Of a stretch of DNA of 64,000 nucleotides, positions 1 to 8,445 are shown one piece after another. The position numbers and the translations under genes are program-made. The notes under the pieces are model-generated. The model did no database searches. It was not told the DNA's origin and worked only from the letters and a program-made list of their open reading frames with translations. The stretch's first letter is position 1. Every line of letters starts with the position of its first letter. Source of the stretch: OAS926 sp035503715 (GTDB taxonomy: Bacteria > Pseudomonadota > Alphaproteobacteria > Rhizobiales > Rhizobiaceae); NCBI GenBank assembly GCA_035503715.1, contig DATJTE010000155.1, forward strand, positions 19,507 through 83,506. The letters run 5' to 3'.

Positions 1-1296
1 GAGAACTACGCCTGGGCGCTGCCGATCGGTGTCGTCCTTCTTCCGGCCGGGATGGCGATCTTCTACGGTCTGGCCGCGGCTGTCGCGCGGCTCTTCTGGT
101 CGGATGGACTTGGGCGCATCTTCGTGCTCGCGGCGTCGTTCGGGCTGCTCGAATGGCTGCGGGGATTCGTCTTCACCGGCTTTCCATGGAATGCCGTAGG
201 CTACGGCGCGATGCCAATCCCGTTGCTGATGCAACCTGTGCAGGTGATCGGCATGGCAGGGATGAACACGCTCACGGTGTTCATCTTCTCGATGCCAGCG
301 TTGCTCGCCGGACAACGGCATGTCCGCACCGGCATCGCGGTCGCCATCGCTCTGGTGCTCGCGCACGTCGGGTTCGGCTATTACAGCCTGACTCTTCCTC
401 GGCCCGCGGACGCCAGGCAACTCGACGTCCGCATTATCCAGACCGCCGTCGACCAGCTTGTAAAATGGGACGAGGGGACGCGGCAGCAAGTCTTCCGTTC
501 GCTCCTCGAACAATCGTCGGCGCCTTCGGTCGACGGAAAGCCACGGCCGGCTTTGATCCTGTGGCCTGAGACCACGATGCCATATCTGCTGACCGAGGAT
601 GGCGGCGCGATCGCAGCACTCGCGGAAGCCCTGGCCGAGGGGCAGTTGCTGCTCGCCGGCGCGGTGCGCGTCGAGGGCGCGACCGGACAGAAGCAGATCT
701 ACTACAATTCCGCGATGGCGATCGACGACCGCGGTGAGATCGTCGACGCCGTGGACAAGGTCCATCTCGTGCCAGGCGGTGAGTACATTCCGCTTGAGGA
801 CCTCTTTGCCCAGATCGGCATTGATCAGCTGGTCGCGGGCCCGAACAACTTCGCAGCCGGCACCAAGCGACATCCAATCGACATCAACGGCATAAAGCTC
901 CTGCCCTTCATCTGCTACGAGGTGATCTTCGGCGAGGAGGTCTATCGTGATGCGCCCGGATCGGACGTGCTCGTCAACCTCACCAATGACGGCTGGTTCG
1001 GCGACCTCGCCGGTCCGTATCAGCACTTCCGCCAGGCTCAGGTTCGCGCCGTCGAGAACCGGATGCCGCTGCTGCGCGCTGCCAATGGCGGCATCTCAGC
1101 GGCCATCGACGAGAAGGGGCGCGTCATCGACGCCTTCAGGCTCAATGCGGCAGGTGCGCTCGATGTGACGATATCGGTGCCTGCTGCCAGATCGTTGGCC
1201 TATGGAAATGCACAGGTGAATGGGCTGATCGTGCTCCTGTCTTTCTGGCTTCTCGGAACTATTTTTTATGTAAGGCATCGCCTACGGGCGAATTGA
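1..1296 (+). CDS. lnt: Apolipoprotein N-acyltransferase, 5' end missing
   Basis: Transfers a fatty acyl chain from phospholipid to the N-terminal cysteine of lipoproteins, the last maturation step in the inner membrane. The reading frame is open from base 1, so the N-terminal membrane segments lie outside the window; 431 codons are visible. The nitrilase-like catalytic domain carries the expected triad: Glu in WPETTMP (about visible residue 190), Lys in DKVHLVPGGEYIP (about 253) and Cys in PFICYEVIF (about 305). A C-terminal hydrophobic segment precedes the stop. In Sinorhizobium meliloti the homologue was described as actA, needed for acid tolerance, and its downstream neighbour is phrR, as here. 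The family call is secure; only the true start is unknown. Confidence 0.96.
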   Translation, partial: ENYAWALPIGVVLLPAGMAIFYGLAAAVARLFWSDGLGRIFVLAASFGLLEWLRGFVFTGFPWNAVGYGAMPIPLLMQPVQVIGMAGMNTLTVFIFSMPALLAGQRHVRTGIAVAIALVLAHVGFGYYSLTLPRPADARQLDVRIIQTAVDQLVKWDEGTRQQVFRSLLEQSSAPSVDGKPRPALILWPETTMPYLLTEDGGAIAALAEALAEGQLLLAGAVRVEGATGQKQIYYNSAMAIDDRGEIVDAVDKVHLVPGGEYIPLEDLFAQIGIDQLVAGPNNFAAGTKRHPIDINGIKLLPFICYEVIFGEEVYRDAPGSDVLVNLTNDGWFGDLAGPYQHFRQAQVRAVENRMPLLRAANGGISAAIDEKGRVIDAFRLNAAGALDVTISVPAARSLAYGNAQVNGLIVLLSFWLLGTIFYVRHRLRAN

Positions 1297-1434
1297 CAGG
1301 CCGCACACGGCAAACCCATAGTGCGCCGCCTGCCACGATTCCGGGTAGCAGACTGAAAAACCGGGAGTTTTCACAACATAACGGAGTGGTTGGGGGTTAA
1401 AACTAAAAAAGCCGCGAAAACGGCGAGGAAAAAA

Positions 1435-1854
1435 ATGGCAGAAAACAAGAAAAAACCGAACCCGATAGATATCCATGTCGGGAGTCGGATCAGGTTGCGT
1501 CGTAATATGCTAGGCATGAGTCAAGAGAAACTGGGTGAGAACCTGGGCATCACATTTCAGCAAATTCAGAAATACGAAAAAGGGACCAATCGCGTAGGCG
1601 CCAGCCGCCTTCAGGCGATTGCATCTATTTTGAATGTTCCGGTCGCGTTTTTTTTCGAAGATGCGCCTGGGGCAACGGAGGCCGGTGGCCCAGCCGGTCT
1701 CTCGGAAGACAGTTCGACGTCTTACGTGGTTGATTTCGTCAACAGCGCGGAAGGGCTTCAGCTCAACCGTGCTTTCGTCAAGATTTCTGACGCGAAAGTC
1801 CGCCGCAAGGTCATCGATCTGGTGAAAGCGTTGGGTTCGGACGACGACGCCTAG
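1435..1854 (+). CDS. phrR: XRE-family transcriptional regulator, PhrR/PraR type
   Basis: A 139-residue DNA-binding protein with a Cro/C1-type helix-turn-helix at about residues 14-68 (GSRIRLRRN, SQEKLGENLGI, QIQKYEKGTNRV) and an acidic, poorly conserved C-terminal half. The ATG at 1435 is preceded by GGCGAGG at suitable spacing; an in-frame TTG at 1390 would add a lysine-rich tail and is less likely. The position between lnt and metK matches rhizobial phrR (acid-inducible in S. meliloti) and praR (Azorhizobium, Rhizobium leguminosarum), which affect stress, quorum sensing and attachment. The gene symbol rests on family and synteny; the regulon here is not visible. Confidence 0.85.
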   Translation: MAENKKKPNPIDIHVGSRIRLRRNMLGMSQEKLGENLGITFQQIQKYEKGTNRVGASRLQAIASILNVPVAFFFEDAPGATEAGGPAGLSEDSSTSYVVDFVNSAEGLQLNRAFVKISDAKVRRKVIDLVKALGSDDDA

Positions 1855-2051
1855 CGACTGGGAGCGCTGAACGCTCCACGACACGTGCACCGCGAATGAC
1901 TGCCGCTGGTCAGGAGACCGGCTGGCGGAATGGTTTTTCGTTTTCGCTTGAAAACGCGCGGATTCGTCCGCTTGACGAGGCATTCGCCCATTCTGTAGAC
2001 GGGCACCGCTTGACCGGCGGATCAGCCGGTTCTTTTCCAGAGGGGACACCC
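1855..2051 (+). promoter_or_regulatory. metK leader region with stem-loops
   Basis: The gap between the regulator gene and metK holds three short inverted repeats. These are GGAGCG/CGCTCC near 1861-1877, a CGTTTT/AAAACG pair near 1939-1956, and ACCGGC(2013-2018)/GCCGGT(2025-2030) followed by TCTTTTCC. The last one sits only about eight bases before the Shine-Dalgarno AGAGGGG of metK, so it could attenuate transcription or limit ribosome access. I could not match it to SAM-II or SAM/SAH riboswitch consensus by eye. Confidence 0.35.
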
Positions 2052-3311
2052 GTGGCACGCCAGAACTACCTTTTCACCAGCGAATCCGTATCCGAAGGCC
2101 ACCCTGACAAGGTGTGCGACCGCATTTCCGACGAGATCGTCGATCTGGTCTTCAAGGAAGCGAAGAAGGTGGGCATGGATCCCGCACAGGTGCGCATCGC
2201 GTGCGAGACACTGGCGACCACCAACCGCGTTATCATTGCAGGTGAAGTGCGCGTCCCGGAAACGCTGCTGAAGAAGGACAAGGAAGGCAAGATCCTGAAG
2301 GATGCGTCCGGAGCTCCGGTCGTGAATCCGTCCAAGTTCAAGTCGGTCGCTCGCAAGGCGATCAAGGCGATCGGTTATGAGCAGGCGGGTTTCCATTGGA
2401 AGAAGGCTCGCATCGACGTGCTGCTGCACGGCCAGTCGGCCGACATCGCCGTTGGTGTTGACGAGAAGGGCAACAAGGATGTCGGCGCCGGCGACCAGGG
2501 CATCATGTTCGGCTACGCGACGCGCGAGACGCCTGAACTCCTACCTGCACCGATATATTACGCACATAAGATTCTTGAGACGCTGACGGCCGCCCGCAAG
2601 AACGGCGATGGCACGGCCAAGAAGCTCGGACCGGACGCCAAGAGCCAGGTCACGGTGAAATATGAAAACGGCAAGCCGGTCGGTGTGACGCAGATCGTCG
2701 TCTCGACACAGCATGTCGACGAGTCGCTTTCCTCCGCCGACGTCAGAAAGATCGTCGAGCCTTACGTTCGCAACGCCTTGCCGGAAGGGTGGATCACGAA
2801 TGACACCGTCTGGCACGTGAACCCGACCGGCAAGTTTGTCGTCGGCGGCCCGGATGGCGATGCAGGCCTCACTGGCCGCAAGATCATCGTGGATACCTAT
2901 GGTGGTGCCGCACCGCATGGCGGCGGCGCGTTCTCCGGCAAGGACCCGACGAAGGTTGACCGCTCGGCGGCCTATGCCGCTCGTTATCTCGCGAAGAACG
3001 TTGTGGCTGCCGGCCTTGCCGAGCGCTGCACCATCCAGCTTTCCTATGCGATCGGCGTCGCAAAGCCATTGTCGATCTATGTCGACCTGCACGAGACCGG
3101 CAAGGTCGAGCCGGCGAAGCTGGAGAAGGCGCTGGGCGAGGTATTCGATCTCTCGCCGCGCGGCATCCGCGAGCATCTCGATCTGAACAAACCGATCTAC
3201 GCCAAGACGTCTGCTTACGGTCATTTCGGCCGCAAGCCCGGTCGCGACGGCTCGTTCTCCTGGGAGAAGACCGATCTCACCAAGGCGCTGAAGGACGCGG
3301 TCGCAGCCTAA
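2052..3311 (+). CDS. metK: S-adenosylmethionine synthetase
   Basis: Makes S-adenosylmethionine from methionine and ATP in the cytoplasm. The GTG start is chosen because AGAGGGG lies just upstream and the protein then begins ARQNYLFTSESVSEGHPDK, the conserved MetK N-terminus with the ATP-binding His-Pro-Asp. The open frame runs upstream to 1896, but that extension has no MetK similarity. Other signatures are GAGDQGIMFGYA and GGGAFSGKDPTKVDRS, the P-loop-like active-site segment. At 419 residues it is on the long side, with a loop insertion near EGKILKDASG seen in alphaproteobacterial enzymes. trmB follows after 10 bases, so the two are probably cotranscribed. Confidence 0.97.
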   Translation: MARQNYLFTSESVSEGHPDKVCDRISDEIVDLVFKEAKKVGMDPAQVRIACETLATTNRVIIAGEVRVPETLLKKDKEGKILKDASGAPVVNPSKFKSVARKAIKAIGYEQAGFHWKKARIDVLLHGQSADIAVGVDEKGNKDVGAGDQGIMFGYATRETPELLPAPIYYAHKILETLTAARKNGDGTAKKLGPDAKSQVTVKYENGKPVGVTQIVVSTQHVDESLSSADVRKIVEPYVRNALPEGWITNDTVWHVNPTGKFVVGGPDGDAGLTGRKIIVDTYGGAAPHGGGAFSGKDPTKVDRSAAYAARYLAKNVVAAGLAERCTIQLSYAIGVAKPLSIYVDLHETGKVEPAKLEKALGEVFDLSPRGIREHLDLNKPIYAKTSAYGHFGRKPGRDGSFSWEKTDLTKALKDAVAA

Positions 3312-3321
3312 GGGCGCGACC

Positions 3322-4020
3322 GTGACCGAGGGCCGGCGCAGCCGCTCGACGGAGGCTTTTTTCGGCCGCCGTCACGGCAAGACGATCCGGCCCATTCCGG
3401 CAAAGGCGCTCGCCGAGGAACTGCCGAAACACCGGCTGGACCTGAGCCAAGAGCCGTCTGCCAACCTGTCGGGCCTCTTCGCGGCTCCGATCTCAGGCGT
3501 GCGGCTCGAAATCGGTTTCGGCGGCGGCGAGCATTTTTTCCATGAGGCCGAACGGTTTCCCGATGTCGGTTTCATCGGGGTCGAGCCTTTCGTCAACGGC
3601 ATGGCGAAATTGATGCTCGCACTGACGGGGCTGCCGCTCCGGAATGTCCGTGTCTATGACGACGACGCGACGCGGCTGCTTGACTGGCTGCCCACCGGTT
3701 CAGTCGAACAGATCGACCTGCTCTATCCCGACCCGTGGCCAAAGAAGCGGCACTGGAAGCGCCGCTTTGTCGGCCCCGCAAATCTCGACCGGTTCGCACG
3801 CGTCCTGAAACCGGGTGGCAAGTTCCGCTTCGCCTCCGATATCGACACGTATGTCAACTGGACGCTGCACCACTCCCGCGCGCATCCGGAGTTCGAATGG
3901 ACGGCAGAACAAGCCGCCGACTGGCATAAGCCATATGAGGGCTGGCCCGGCACCCGCTATGAAGCGAAGGCGCTGCGCGAAGGGCGTAAAGCCGCTTACC
4001 TCACCTTTCGGCGTCGATAG
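3322..4020 (+). CDS. trmB: tRNA (guanine-N7-)-methyltransferase
   Basis: Methylates G46 of tRNA using S-adenosylmethionine. The 232-residue protein has the SAM-binding loop EIGFGGGEHFF (about residue 60), the acidic GVEPF motif and the TrmB signature DLLYPDPWPKKRHWKRRFV (about residues 132-151). A GTG start 10 bases after metK places it in the metK operon, which puts a SAM producer next to a SAM consumer. Its last 20 bases overlap the 3' end of the convergent sensor-kinase gene. Confidence 0.96.
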   Translation: MTEGRRSRSTEAFFGRRHGKTIRPIPAKALAEELPKHRLDLSQEPSANLSGLFAAPISGVRLEIGFGGGEHFFHEAERFPDVGFIGVEPFVNGMAKLMLALTGLPLRNVRVYDDDATRLLDWLPTGSVEQIDLLYPDPWPKKRHWKRRFVGPANLDRFARVLKPGGKFRFASDIDTYVNWTLHHSRAHPEFEWTAEQAADWHKPYEGWPGTRYEAKALREGRKAAYLTFRRR

Positions 4021-5407
4021 CCACCGGAAGGTCGAGCGCAGGCAAGCATATCCTTACACGCAGTCCGCGCCCGCCTGCGCCGGGAAGAAGCTCCATCGAT
4101 CCGCCGAAGAGTGTCGCGATTTCCTCGACGATCGGCAGCCCGAGGCCGGCCCCCGGCTTGCCGGTGCTGTCGCCGCGAGAGAAGCGGCGGCGAACGGCAT
4201 CGAATCTGTGCGGCGGAACGCCCGGTCCGTTGTCCTCCACCTCCAGGACAGCTCTATTCTTCTGCAGGACACGCACTGTGACATCCGTACCGCTGCCTGC
4301 GTAGGTGAGCGCGTTGCCGATCAGATTGTTGAGCAATTCCCCGACCAACAGCGGCTCGGCGCGCACCATCACGGTATCGTTGCCCTCAAAACCCAGATCG
4401 ATGCCCGCGGCTCGAGCTTCCGGAATGCGCTCGGCGGTGACCGTGCTGGCGAGCATAGAAAGATCGACCGGCTTCATGATCCTTTCGGTCGCCGCTTCAT
4501 CGATCTTGGCGAGTAGCAGCAGTTGCGCCAGCACGCGCTCGGCGTGGGCGACCGCCTCGTCGCCGATTCGAGCGACAGCCTTCACCGTGTCGAGCGATTC
4601 AGCCCGCGAGGAGAGCGCAAACTGGGTTCGGATGATGGCGAGCGGTGTGCGAAGTTGATGGCTGGCATTGCCGGTGAAATGACGCAGCCCCGAAAGCGCC
4701 GTGCCGAGCCGGTCCATGAACGAATTCACCGTATCCACCAGACTGCGCACCTCGACCGGCACAACCTGTTCGATGGGATGAAGGTCGTTCGGGCTGCGCT
4801 CGGCAATCGCATTGCCGAGCCGTTCGAGCGGCGAGAGCGCCGCGGCCACCGCGAACCAGACGACGATCGCCGCCACAGCAATCAGCATGGCAAGCCGTAG
4901 TGTTGAGCGGATGAGAATGGTTTCGCTGAGCTGGGTGCGGGCAATTGTCGTTTCGGCCACCGTCACCACGAACGGAATGGAACTCACGCCTGTCGAAGCC
5001 GAACGGCCTAGAGCGGCAAGCCTTATCTTCTCGCCGCGGAACTCGGCATCGGCAAATGCGCTGCCCTCGCCATTGTGTCCCTCGATCTTTGGTAGTGCTT
5101 CGTAACCGGTTACGAACGTTCCCGGTGGCCCATCGACCCGGTAGAAGACACGATCCTGAGCGGCCGACGTCAGCATCTCCAGGGCGACATAGGGAATATC
5201 GACCTCCAGCGTGCCGCCCTCCGAGACGACGACGCGCTCCGCGATGGCCAGCGCCGATCCTGCAAGCACGCGATCCGAAACGGCGTTGGCGGTGACGACC
5301 GCCTCCCGCCAGGTGTCGAAAAGAGCAACACCGCCAAGCGTCACCAGCGGCACCAGAAGCCAGAACAGCAGCCGCCGGCGTATCGAATTGCCCCCGATGC
5401 GCGACAT
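4001..5407 (-). CDS. tctE: Sensor histidine kinase, TctE-like
   Basis: Inner-membrane sensor of a two-component system, 468 residues. A first transmembrane helix (about 13-31) is followed by a periplasmic domain of roughly 130 residues of the 2CSK_N type and a second helix (about 170-190). The HisKA phospho-acceptor lies in NASHQLRTPLA (His about 250). An HATPase domain follows, with the N-box LLNNLIGNALTYA, the G1 box VEDNGPGVP and the G2 box GAGLGLPIVEE. Its start overlaps the response-regulator stop as TGATG, so the pair is translationally coupled. The nearby tctCBA transporter indicates a tricarboxylate-sensing role; the ligand is inferred. Confidence 0.88.
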   Translation of the reverse strand: MSRIGGNSIRRRLLFWLLVPLVTLGGVALFDTWREAVVTANAVSDRVLAGSALAIAERVVVSEGGTLEVDIPYVALEMLTSAAQDRVFYRVDGPPGTFVTGYEALPKIEGHNGEGSAFADAEFRGEKIRLAALGRSASTGVSSIPFVVTVAETTIARTQLSETILIRSTLRLAMLIAVAAIVVWFAVAAALSPLERLGNAIAERSPNDLHPIEQVVPVEVRSLVDTVNSFMDRLGTALSGLRHFTGNASHQLRTPLAIIRTQFALSSRAESLDTVKAVARIGDEAVAHAERVLAQLLLLAKIDEAATERIMKPVDLSMLASTVTAERIPEARAAGIDLGFEGNDTVMVRAEPLLVGELLNNLIGNALTYAGSGTDVTVRVLQKNRAVLEVEDNGPGVPPHRFDAVRRRFSRGDSTGKPGAGLGLPIVEEIATLFGGSMELLPGAGGRGLRVRICLPALDLPVAIDAER

Positions 5408-6075
5408 CAGTGCTGCTTCTCGAGATAATAACCGATGCCGCGCGCCGTCCGCACTGTCAGCCCGTGCGGGGCGAGCCTCTTTCGCAGCCGGCTGACATAT
5501 TGCTCAATCGCATTGGCGCTGAGGTCCTCGTCGAAGCCGGCCAGCGATTCGATGATCGCCTGTTTGGCGACCACCTTGCCGGCGCGCATGAACAAAGTTT
5601 CGAGCAGGCTCACCTCGCGCGCCGGCAGGTCGATCGCTGCGCCATTGGCGAAGAAGGTGCGTTGGTTCAAATCGAAGACGACATCGCCGAACGCCACGGT
5701 CGAAACCTTCAGGCCGGCCTTGCGTCTGAGCAGCGCCCTGAGCCGCGCCTCCAGCTCCTCGACGTCGAAGGGCTTCGCCATATAATCGTCCGCGCCGAGG
5801 TCGAGGCCTTTGACGCGATCGTCGGACTCGCCCCGGGCGGACAGGATGAGCACGGCGGCGTCGTGCTGCCGCGCCCGCATGGTGCGCAGCACGTCGAGGC
5901 CGTCCATCTCGGGCAGTGACAGGTCAAGCACGACCGCGTCGAACCGTTCGGTCGACAAGACGGCCGCGGCCGAAACGCCGTCATGGACCATATCCACCGC
6001 ATAGCCGCTTCCGCGCAGCACGGCGGCGAGTCCATTCGCCAGTGTCAGATTGTCCTCGACGACCAGTACGCGCAC
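5407..6075 (-). CDS. tctD: OmpR-family response regulator, TctD-like
   Basis: A 222-residue regulator. The N-terminal receiver domain has acidic residues VVEDN, the phospho-acceptor Asp about 51 (VVLDLSLPEMDGLDVL), LSARGESDD and the conserved Lys in DYMAKPFDVEELEARL. The C-terminal winged helix ends with IEQYVSRLRKRL and VRTARGIGYYL. It is first in the tctD-tctE pair and is divergent from the binding-protein gene 75 bases away. OmpR-type regulators bind tandem repeats spaced 11 bp; such a repeat lies upstream of tctC at 7249-7270. Confidence 0.92.
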   Translation of the reverse strand: MRVLVVEDNLTLANGLAAVLRGSGYAVDMVHDGVSAAAVLSTERFDAVVLDLSLPEMDGLDVLRTMRARQHDAAVLILSARGESDDRVKGLDLGADDYMAKPFDVEELEARLRALLRRKAGLKVSTVAFGDVVFDLNQRTFFANGAAIDLPAREVSLLETLFMRAGKVVAKQAIIESLAGFDEDLSANAIEQYVSRLRKRLAPHGLTVRTARGIGYYLEKQH

Positions 6076-6150
6076 GCCGCTCCCCTTTGCCGGAGTCTAT
6101 CGCCGCCGGCGAAGGTTGTGAACAGCATCCAGCTCGGGCAGGATTGCCTG

Positions 6151-7215
6151 ATGCGTTTGCTGTACCTGCTTCTGGTTCTTGGATTTCCGGCCACCGCGAT
6201 GGCCGAGGAAACCTATTTCCCTGCAACGAACGGCGATGCGTCGGCGCGTGAGCTTCTGGTCTACTCCTCGCTCGACGCGCCATTGGCGAAGCCCATGATC
6301 GCAGGCTTCCAGAAGGCAAATCCGGAGATCGCGGTCCGGTACGAGGAGCTTCTGACCGTCGACATTTATGACCGCGTGGTGCGCGAGACGGACGCCGGTG
6401 CTGGAACCGCTGATGTCACGTTTTCTTCCGCGATGGATCTTCAGGTGAAGCTCGCCAATGACGGCTATGCGCAGCAGAGCGACCTGCCGCTCAGCGATCG
6501 ATGGCCGCGCTGGGCGAATTGGCGAAACACCGCTTACGCGTTGACCTTCGAGCCGGCCGTCTTCGTCTATCATAAGCCCAGCTTCGCCAATGCCGAGCCG
6601 CCGGCGACTCGCCGGCAGCTCGTCGACTATCTCGCCACCGAAGGCGATCGCGCCTTCGGCCGCATCGCCACCTACGACATCGAGCGCTCCGGCGTCGGCT
6701 TCATGTTCATGTCACGCGACCAGGAGCAGTTCGACGACATCTGGTCGGTCATCCGCGCCATGGGCGCGTCGGGCGTGAAACTTTATTCAACCAGCTCGGC
6801 GATCCTGGAGCGCATCGCCGACGGGCGTTTCGTGCTCGGCTACAACATTCTCGGTTCCTATGCGGCGGACTGGGCCGCGCGGAACCCCGATGTCGGCATT
6901 GTCTTGCCGCGCGACTATACGGTCGTCATGTCGCGCATCGGACTCGTGCCCGCGGCAGCGAAGTCTCCGGATCTCGGCAGGCGGTTCCTCGCTTTCTTCA
7001 TGTCGGCGGAAGGGCAGGCGATGATGGCGGGCGAACTCCAGATCGCCGCGGTGAATCCCGACATTTCCGGCGACAACACGGCCACCTCGATGCAGGCCGT
7101 GCTTGGCGCTCAGCTTCGACCCGTCCCGGTGAGCCCCGGGCTTCTTGTCTATCTCGACCAGGTCAAGCGGGCGCGTCTCATCGAGCGCTGGAACGATGCC
7201 TTGCGGGGCCAATAG
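6151..7215 (+). CDS. Periplasmic ABC-type substrate-binding protein beside tctDE
   Basis: A 354-residue exported protein with signal peptide MRLLYLLLVLGFPATAMA followed by EE. The ATG at 6151 is chosen because AGGA lies seven bases upstream and it yields a clean signal peptide. The mature part resembles iron(III)/family-1 solute-binding proteins: LVYSSLDAPLAKPMIAGF, a binding-cleft region ADVTFSSAMD, and a C-terminal FLAFFMSAEGQAMM. No ABC permease or ATPase accompanies it. Proteins of this type commonly sit beside TctE-like kinases, so it may present ligand to the kinase rather than feed a transporter; that is inference. Confidence 0.8.
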   Translation: MRLLYLLLVLGFPATAMAEETYFPATNGDASARELLVYSSLDAPLAKPMIAGFQKANPEIAVRYEELLTVDIYDRVVRETDAGAGTADVTFSSAMDLQVKLANDGYAQQSDLPLSDRWPRWANWRNTAYALTFEPAVFVYHKPSFANAEPPATRRQLVDYLATEGDRAFGRIATYDIERSGVGFMFMSRDQEQFDDIWSVIRAMGASGVKLYSTSSAILERIADGRFVLGYNILGSYAADWAARNPDVGIVLPRDYTVVMSRIGLVPAAAKSPDLGRRFLAFFMSAEGQAMMAGELQIAAVNPDISGDNTATSMQAVLGAQLRPVPVSPGLLVYLDQVKRARLIERWNDALRGQ

Positions 7216-7500
7216 CGACCTGCCATCATGGCTTCGGTTTGCCGGCCGGATGTCAGCTTGATGTCAGGTTGGTGTGATGATTTACGAGGCGGCGTGGATG
7301 GCGAAAGCTGCCGTGCCGCAGAATCGGGAGGAGATCCGGTTCGTTTTCGCGAGAGGCAGCGCGATCGCCTGACGGCGATTGCGTGCATTCTCACATGGGT
7401 TCGCCTTTGCGAGACGGATCGCTGACCTAGTTCCTCCCGCGTGACACTCGCGCAACCAAGAGGCCGTCCTTGATGAGCGGCTGAACGATGGAGGAAACCC
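7216..7500 (+). promoter_or_regulatory. tctC upstream region
   Basis: This 285-base gap holds no convincing gene. Near its 5' end is a tandem direct repeat (annotated separately). At its 3' end GGAGGAAA serves as the ribosome-binding site for the GTG start of tctC. No terminator hairpin was seen after the binding-protein gene, so read-through into tctC is possible. Confidence 0.5.
7249..7270 (+). promoter_or_regulatory. Tandem 11-bp direct repeat, candidate TctD box
   Basis: Two head-to-tail 11-mers, GATGTCAGCTT and GATGTCAGGTT, differ at one base. The TGTCA core recurs with an 11-bp period, the geometry bound by OmpR/PhoB-type regulator dimers. It lies about 230 bases before tctC. The adjacent tctD makes TctD the likely binder; PhoB is an alternative because the Pho box also uses TGTCA at this spacing. 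Confidence 0.55.
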
Positions 7501-8445
7501 GTGAAAAAACTGCTTCTGGCGACACTTTTGACCGGCGCGCTCGCGCTGCCGGCATTCGCCGCCGACTATAAGATCATGGCTCCGGCGGCGCCGGGCGGTG
7601 GCTGGGACCAGACTGCCCGCTCGCTGCAGGCCGCACTTCAGGACGAAGGCATTTCCGGCAACGTGCAGGTGACCAATGTCCCCGGCGCCGGCGGCACGAT
7701 CGGCCTCGCCCAGTTCGTCAACCAGGCGAACGGCAAGGCGGACGAGCTGATCGTCGGTGGCTACGTCATGGTCGGCGCCATCCTGACCAACAAGTCGCCC
7801 GTGACGCTCGAGCAGGTCACGCCAATCGCGCGCCTCACCGGCGAATATGAGGCGATCGTCGTTCCCGCCGCGTCCGACATCAAGGACATGGCAGGCCTCG
7901 TCGAAAAGCTGAAGGCCGATCCAGGCGCTGTGTCCTGGGGCGGCGGTTCGGCCGGCGGCACTGACCACATTACGGCCGGTCTGATCGCCAAGGCGGTCGG
8001 CGTCGACCCGACCAAGGTCAACTACATCGCCTTCTCTGGTGGTGGCGAAGCGCTCGCCGCGATCCTCGGCAATCAGGTGACCGTCGGTATCTCCGGCTAC
8101 GGTGAGTTCGCCGAGCAGATCAAGGCCGGCACGCTGCGCATCATCGGCATATCGAGCGACGAGAAGGTCGAGGGTATCGACGCCCCGACCTTCAAGGAAG
8201 CCGGTGTTGACGTGTCGATCCAGAACTGGCGCTGCGTTGCAGCGGCACCTGGCATCACGGCTGACCAGAAGGCGGCGATCCTGGCTGACGTCGACAAGCT
8301 CGTGGACTCCGCCGCATGGCAGAAGACCCTCGCCGACAAGGGCTGGGCGAACACCTATCTCGCGGGTGACGCCTTCGCCGAACAGCTCAAGAAGGATACC
8401 GAAGCGACGGCCGCCATCCTGAAGGACATTGGCCTCGTTCAATGA
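7501..8445 (+). CDS. tctC: Tricarboxylate transporter periplasmic binding protein
   Basis: Captures citrate-like tricarboxylates in the periplasm and delivers them to TctAB. The 314-residue protein starts at GTG with GGAGGAAA upstream and has a signal peptide ending ALPAFA before ADYK. Family features are APGGGWDQTARSLQAAL near the N-terminus, NVPGAGGTIGLAQF (about residue 60) and a second lobe motif SGGGEALAAILGNQVTVGISG. The substrate within the TTT family varies, so citrate is an assumption from the TctDE context. Its stop overlaps the tctB start by 4 bases. Confidence 0.93.
   Translation: MKKLLLATLLTGALALPAFAADYKIMAPAAPGGGWDQTARSLQAALQDEGISGNVQVTNVPGAGGTIGLAQFVNQANGKADELIVGGYVMVGAILTNKSPVTLEQVTPIARLTGEYEAIVVPAASDIKDMAGLVEKLKADPGAVSWGGGSAGGTDHITAGLIAKAVGVDPTKVNYIAFSGGGEALAAILGNQVTVGISGYGEFAEQIKAGTLRIIGISSDEKVEGIDAPTFKEAGVDVSIQNWRCVAAAPGITADQKAAILADVDKLVDSAAWQKTLADKGWANTYLAGDAFAEQLKKDTEATAAILKDIGLVQ

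Noticed and set aside
1896..2051. N-terminal extension of metK
   Set aside because: The GTG at 2052 has a good Shine-Dalgarno and gives the conserved MetK start; the extension has no homology.
1855..2051. SAM-II or SAM/SAH riboswitch upstream of metK
   Set aside because: The consensus core sequences and pseudoknot spacing could not be matched by eye; a covariance-model search would settle it.
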